The notes under the pieces: generated by a model | What the model was told of the DNA's origin: nothing | The model's input: only the letters and a program-made list of their open reading frames with translations | Databases searched by the model: none | Assembly (NCBI RefSeq): GCF_001294535.1 | Contig: NZ_LGIC01000088.1 | Coordinates: 1 to 64,000 of the forward strand | From: Cypionkella psychrotolerans | GTDB taxonomy: Bacteria > Pseudomonadota > Alphaproteobacteria > Rhodobacterales > Rhodobacteraceae | Length of the DNA stretch: 64,000 nucleotides | Reading direction: 5' to 3' | Program-made: the position numbers and the translations under genes | In this document: positions 60,685 through 64,000 of the stretch, one piece after another | Position numbering within the stretch: the stretch's first letter is position 1 | How the letters are laid out: every line of letters starts with the position of its first letter

Positions 60685-61629
60685 TTATCTGCTGCGCGGC
60701 ACTTTCAGATGCAGGCCGGGGGTGGAATCCAGCGTGATCTCGGCGCGGGCGTGGTCGATAAAGGCTTGCACGGTTAACGAAATCCCGGCGCCTTCGGCCA
60801 AAGCGAGGCCAAGTTTCATCGGACGCACCGCCCCTGTGAGCGGCACATAGCGCAGGCGGCGGCCATCGGGGGCGGCGTCGGTCAAGGGGCGGATATTGGC
60901 GATGGAATAGCCAAAACCATTGGCGACCATCGACTGCATCACGCCCATGTCACGCGTGCGCTCGACGATATTGGGGCGCAGGTTGTTGGCGCTGAAATGT
61001 GACAGAAAATAGTCGGACGACAGCGGCAGATCGAGCAGGATCATCGGATATTCCGCCAGATCGCGCGGGGTGACGTGATCGCGCTGTGCAAGCGGGTGAT
61101 GCAGGGGCATCACCGCGTAGGGCGGCAGCGTGACAAGCGGGACGAAGCTGAGATCAGAGGGAATATCAAGATCATAGGTCAGCGCGATGTCGAGATTGGC
61201 CGAGCGCAGGGCGGCGAAGATTTCGACTTGGTTCAGCTCGACTTGGGTGAAATCCACCTCGGGGAAGGCCTGCACAAAGCTGTGGCGCAGTTGCGGCAGA
61301 ACCATCTGCGCGAAGGTGACGAGGCAGCCGACGGAAAGTGGGCCGCGCACTTTGCCAGTGATCTGATTGGCAAGTTCGTTCAGCTTTCCGGCCTCGGTCA
61401 GCACCTGCTTGGCCTGGGCGACGAATTGCTTGCCGCCTTGGGTCAAGGATAGGCCGTGCGCGTGTTTGCGCACGAACAGGGCGAGGCCAAATTCCGCCTC
61501 CAGCTGTGAGATCGCGGCGGAGATCGAGGGGCTGGAGACGTTAACCTTTTCCGCCGCAAGCGCGATCGAACCGCTATCGCCGACGGCGACGAGGTATTCC
61601 AACTGACGAAGCGTGAAGCGAAGCGGCAT
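60685..61629 (-). CDS. LysR-family transcriptional regulator
   Basis: A 314-residue LTTR. HTH at about 5-65 (FTLRQLEYLVAVGDSGSIALAAEKVNVSSPSISAAISQLEAEFGLALFVRKHAHGLSLTQGG), followed by a two-lobed effector domain starting RGPLSVGCLVTFAQMVLPQL. Located between the DUF1028 and TMADH-like genes on the same strand, so probably the cluster's regulator. Start at 61629 chosen from LysR alignment. Confidence 0.93.
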   Translation of the reverse strand: MPLRFTLRQLEYLVAVGDSGSIALAAEKVNVSSPSISAAISQLEAEFGLALFVRKHAHGLSLTQGGKQFVAQAKQVLTEAGKLNELANQITGKVRGPLSVGCLVTFAQMVLPQLRHSFVQAFPEVDFTQVELNQVEIFAALRSANLDIALTYDLDIPSDLSFVPLVTLPPYAVMPLHHPLAQRDHVTPRDLAEYPMILLDLPLSSDYFLSHFSANNLRPNIVERTRDMGVMQSMVANGFGYSIANIRPLTDAAPDGRRLRYVPLTGAVRPMKLGLALAEGAGISLTVQAFIDHARAEITLDSTPGLHLKVPRSR

Positions 61630-61692
61630 CTGGGGCTGTTCCCGGTTTTGGATTAGGGACAGCCTAAGCATATTGCGATACCCGCGGCAAAT

Positions 61693-62364
61693 CTATTCGT
61701 CGCCGGGCACACCGTAAGACGGGGCTTGAGTAGGATCTTGCGCGCGCTGAACATAGGCTGCCATCTGCGGGCGGTAAATTTTCCAAGCAATTTCAAGGTC
61801 TTGGATCGGGGTGCCGGACCAATCAATCCGCAGATCGACCAAGGGCCAATCGAGTGTGTCGGCGATTTTCATCCCCGCCGAATGAACCGGGCCAGCCTCG
61901 CCGCCCGCCGCCTGACCTGCGGTCAGTGCGGCCATCAGGCGGCCGCCGAGATGGCCTTTAGCGGTTTCAAAGGCGGTAATCATCGCGGCCGGGATAGTCG
62001 CGTTTGCCAGCAGATTGCCGCCTGCGGCGCAGTCTTTGCCTTGGGCTTCACCCCAGATGCCGAGGACTTGAGTGCCGGAATGGATGGCGGTATTCCCTGC
62101 GGCATCAATGACCAGAAGTTGTCTGTAATCAATATGTTGACGGTCTTTTGTGATGTGGATCAGTGCCTGATCTGCGGACTTGCCCTTCGCCAGTGCGTCC
62201 AGCAACAACGGGCCCAAAGCCGGGTCGGTGATGTTCTGGCTGGCGACCGCGCCAACCCCCGCCCGCACATGCGCGCAGCGGGCGGCGACGGCGGGCGAGG
62301 ACGACGAGATCACCATGCCGAATTGTCCGGTTTTGGCGCAGCGGGCGATGAGGGAGAAGGTCAT
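61693..62364 (-). CDS. DUF1028 (Ntn-hydrolase-like) protein
   Basis: A 223-residue DUF1028 protein. It starts MTFSLIARCAKTGQFGMVISSSSPAVAARCAHVRAGVGAVASQ and contains ADQALIHITKDRQHIDYRQLLVID and HSGTQVLGIWGEAQGKDCAAGGNLL, the family blocks. DUF1028 proteins have an Ntn-hydrolase-like fold and frequently accompany RidA and amine or amino acid catabolic genes; activity is not established. Co-directional with RidA and LysR genes. Confidence 0.9.
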   Translation of the reverse strand: MTFSLIARCAKTGQFGMVISSSSPAVAARCAHVRAGVGAVASQNITDPALGPLLLDALAKGKSADQALIHITKDRQHIDYRQLLVIDAAGNTAIHSGTQVLGIWGEAQGKDCAAGGNLLANATIPAAMITAFETAKGHLGGRLMAALTAGQAAGGEAGPVHSAGMKIADTLDWPLVDLRIDWSGTPIQDLEIAWKIYRPQMAAYVQRAQDPTQAPSYGVPGDE

Positions 62365-62388
62365 ATGTCGTCCTTTTGGCCAAGCGCC

Positions 62389-62440
62389 GGGGGTTTCACA
62401 CCCCCCGGACCCCTGTGGGATATTTGGGCAGAGAGGGTGA
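62389..62440 (+). repeat. Dispersed intergenic repeat, long form, copy 10
   Basis: GGGGGTTTCACACCCCCC, GGACCCCTGTG, GGATATTTGGGCAGAGAGGGTGA, matching the copy at 56503. It sits in the 90-base gap between the RidA and DUF1028 genes, apparently inside one transcription unit. Confidence 0.75.
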
Positions 62441-62454
62441 ACCTTTGCAATGGC

Positions 62455-62871
62455 TTAGTCTGGAATCACAGCGGTCGCGTCAATTTCGACCAGCCAATCC
62501 GGGCGGGCCAAAGCCACCACGGTTAACCCCGTGCAAACCGGATGCACGCCTTTGATGTATTCGCCCATCACGCGGTAGACGGGTTCGCGGTGGCGCACGT
62601 CGGTAAGGTAGACGACAAGCTTGACCAGATGCTCCATCCGCCCGCCAGCTTCTTCGATCATCTGTTTGATATTGCTCATGACTTTATGGGCTTGCTCGGC
62701 GGGGTCATGGCTGCCGAGGTTCTCGGCGGTATCCAAGTCTTGCGGGCAGGCGCCGCGAAAATACAGCGTGGTGCCGCCACGGGTGGCGACAAGATGGCAG
62801 AGATCGTTGTCGAGGTTTTGCTCGGGGTAGGTGACTTTGGTGTTGAATTTACGGTAGCGGGTGATGGTCAT
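62455..62871 (-). CDS. RidA-family enamine/imine deaminase
   Basis: A 138-residue RidA/YjgF-type protein that hydrolyses reactive enamines and imines to keto acids and ammonia. Landmarks: LYFRGACPQDLD, NIKQMIEEAGGRMEHLVKLVVYLTD, and the active-site VVALARPDWLVEIDATAV with the conserved Arg and Glu. In an amine-oxidising cluster it would clear imine products. 30 bases after the Rieske gene. Confidence 0.92.
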   Translation of the reverse strand: MTITRYRKFNTKVTYPEQNLDNDLCHLVATRGGTTLYFRGACPQDLDTAENLGSHDPAEQAHKVMSNIKQMIEEAGGRMEHLVKLVVYLTDVRHREPVYRVMGEYIKGVHPVCTGLTVVALARPDWLVEIDATAVIPD

Positions 62872-62901
62872 TTTGTCCTGCTGGGTTGGGGCGTTTTCGG
62901 G

Positions 62902-64000
62902 TCAGGCCGGTATGCGGCTGGCGAGGTATTGCGCGAATTCGTAGTTTGGCCGCTCGAGATGCGACAGCGGACCGGGGGTTCCCATACCGGACAACAGGCC
63001 GCGATAGACTTTCTCGGTGCAGCCTTTGTCCTCGATATTCACATCATCAAGCAGGGCTTTGACCTTTGCCAGATGCGCCGGGGCTTCGGGGTCGGCCAGC
63101 CAATCGGCGCTCATCCCCATGCCGAACAGCACGTTGACGCGACCGGGGCCATCGGGGGTTAGCGACAAATACCAGAAATAGCCCGGCGTGAGGGTGATCA
63201 GCAGCGAGGGGTAAATCGCCAGCAGCCAGGTCTTGCGCCGATCATCGCCTTGCAACGTGGTGTTGGCGGGATGGGCGAGGGCGAGGGGAACGGAATCGTT
63301 TTTCAGAATCCAGTGATAGTTGAAGGCTTCGGTGCCTTCGGGGCAGGTCATTTCATCCAGCTTTGTCGCGCCGCCAATGGTGCCCGCGTGGCACATCGGC
63401 AGGTGGTAGGATTCCATGAAATTTTCGGCCAGAACCTTCCAGTTCGTCGCCCAGTTAAAGCTTTCCTGATACGTCTCGGTATAGGTGGACATATCCAGAT
63501 TGGGGATCAGATCGCGCACCCCGGCGAGGGCGATTTCGGGATCGGGCGCATCGGGGTTCAGGCTGACCATGATCCAGCCTTGCCAGACTTGGCAGCGGAT
63601 CTGTGGCAGCGACAGCTGGTCTTTGCAGAAGCCCTCGTTCAACGTCATCGCCGCGGCCCCGCGCAGAGTGCCGTCGAGATTATAGGTCCAGGCGTGATAG
63701 GGGCAGACGATGGCGCGGGTCGTGCCACGGCCTTGCAGCAGCGTGGACATCCGGTGGCGGCAGACGTTGGACATCGCGCGGATTTCACCGTCACGGTCGC
63801 GCAGCACGATCACCGGCTCGCCTGCGATCTGCATGGTCAGGTAATCGCCGGGGTTGGCAAGGGTTTCGGCGCGGCCGGCGCAAAGCCATTCCTGCGCGAA
63901 GATGTATTTCTGCTCCTGCGCGAGGAAGGCGTCGCTGGTGTAAAGCGATTTTGGCATCGCATGGGCCTGATTGAACGGCACCGAGACATTGGCGTGCAAC
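62902..64000 (-). CDS. Rieske-type aromatic-ring-hydroxylating/N-demethylating oxygenase alpha subunit (partial at right edge)
   Basis: At least 365 residues are present. The Rieske [2Fe-2S] ligands are CRH (Cys80-x-His82) and CPYH (Cys99-x2-His102), counting from the first codon in view. The mononuclear iron site is NWKVLAENFMESYHLPMCHAG with His199 and His204 and a downstream acid. The style is that of glycine betaine (GbcA), stachydrine (Stc2) and carnitine (CntA) monooxygenases more than of benzoate or naphthalene dioxygenases. A TTG codon at 63999 could be the start, but the gene more likely begins beyond the window. Needs an FAD/2Fe-2S reductase not seen here. Confidence 0.9.
   Translation of the reverse strand, partial: LHANVSVPFNQAHAMPKSLYTSDAFLAQEQKYIFAQEWLCAGRAETLANPGDYLTMQIAGEPVIVLRDRDGEIRAMSNVCRHRMSTLLQGRGTTRAIVCPYHAWTYNLDGTLRGAAAMTLNEGFCKDQLSLPQIRCQVWQGWIMVSLNPDAPDPEIALAGVRDLIPNLDMSTYTETYQESFNWATNWKVLAENFMESYHLPMCHAGTIGGATKLDEMTCPEGTEAFNYHWILKNDSVPLALAHPANTTLQGDDRRKTWLLAIYPSLLITLTPGYFWYLSLTPDGPGRVNVLFGMGMSADWLADPEAPAHLAKVKALLDDVNIEDKGCTEKVYRGLLSGMGTPGPLSHLERPNYEFAQYLASRIPA

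Noticed and set aside
1-64000. CRISPR arrays, rRNA genes or further tRNA genes
   Set aside because: No regularly spaced direct repeats and no rRNA-like or additional cloverleaf sequences were recognised on reading; short structured RNAs could still be missed.

Overview
The window looks like chromosome from a GC-rich alphaproteobacterium of the order Rhodobacterales. The evidence is the kind of genes present (hisB/hisH/hisA/hisF/hisE set with a DUF2147 gene, ytfQRT-yjfF, xylFHG with a ROK regulator, short single-domain XylG, many binding-protein ABC importers), the high-GC third codon positions, and intergenic repeats of a kind I associate with this group. The placement is inference from content, not from a marker gene comparison.

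Layout. 1-615: end of an IS3-family insertion sequence that has cut a small lipoprotein gene. 952-4308: small unrecognised ORFs and a DUF6538-type tyrosine recombinase that sits next to tRNA-Tyr, so this is the tRNA-proximal end of an integrated element whose other end is not visible. 4442-7804: tRNA-Tyr, rlmB, a CoA-binding protein, an isolated Ada metal-binding domain, a DMT transporter and a DUF2147 protein. 7937-12193: histidine biosynthesis, with hisA-hisF-hisE on + facing hisB-hisH-glsA on -. 12322-13695: phosphomannomutase/phosphoglucomutase.

13818-28534 is the most interesting block: an undetermined sugar or sugar-acid catabolic locus. It holds a UxaA-type dehydratase, a GntR/FCD regulator, an aldo-keto reductase, a translationally coupled BtpA/SgcQ - M42 (SgcX-like) - FGGY kinase - SIS gene set, a PfkB kinase, two FucU/RbsD mutarotases, and a CUT1 sugar importer. 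The same 12-bp palindrome CTAACATGTTAG (or a two-mismatch variant) lies in each of its three divergent promoter regions (15381, 17278, 24064), which suggests one regulon under the local GntR protein.

28531-41911: a divergent pair of operons. On -: a COG1233-type FAD oxidoreductase plus a complete Opp/Dpp-type importer. On +: an HxGTHxD cyclase/hydrolase, a second COG1233 FAD oxidoreductase, a MarR regulator, and an indolepyruvate:ferredoxin oxidoreductase-like pair (IorA, IorB-DUF6537). Together they look like uptake and oxidation of an aromatic or amine compound; the substrate is unknown. 42423-48716: galactofuranose-type importer ytfQRT-yjfF, a FadR/GntR regulator and aldose 1-epimerase. 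48713-51586: a vanadium haloperoxidase/PAP2 protein with a CRTAC1 (FG-GAP/UnbV) partner. 51650-56485: xylose importer xylFHG and its ROK regulator, without xylA/xylB here. 56570-58518: a beta-hydroxyacid dehydrogenase, a 52-residue membrane protein, an Rrf2 regulator. 58531-64000: a minus-strand cluster of Rieske oxygenase, RidA, DUF1028, LysR and a trimethylamine-dehydrogenase-like flavoprotein, consistent with N-demethylation of a quaternary or tertiary amine.

Between genes there are several repeat families: a roughly ten-copy element with core GGATATTTG.GC..AGAGGATGA or an AGTATTT..AAAAGAGCAA variant; a 46-bp element AACCTATTGATTT-N17-TGTCCACGCGTGGACA in two copies with identical spacing; and a ~110-bp module downstream of hisE and iorB whose landmark spacings are the same at both sites. 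No CRISPR array or rRNA gene was seen, and tRNA-Tyr is the only tRNA recognised.
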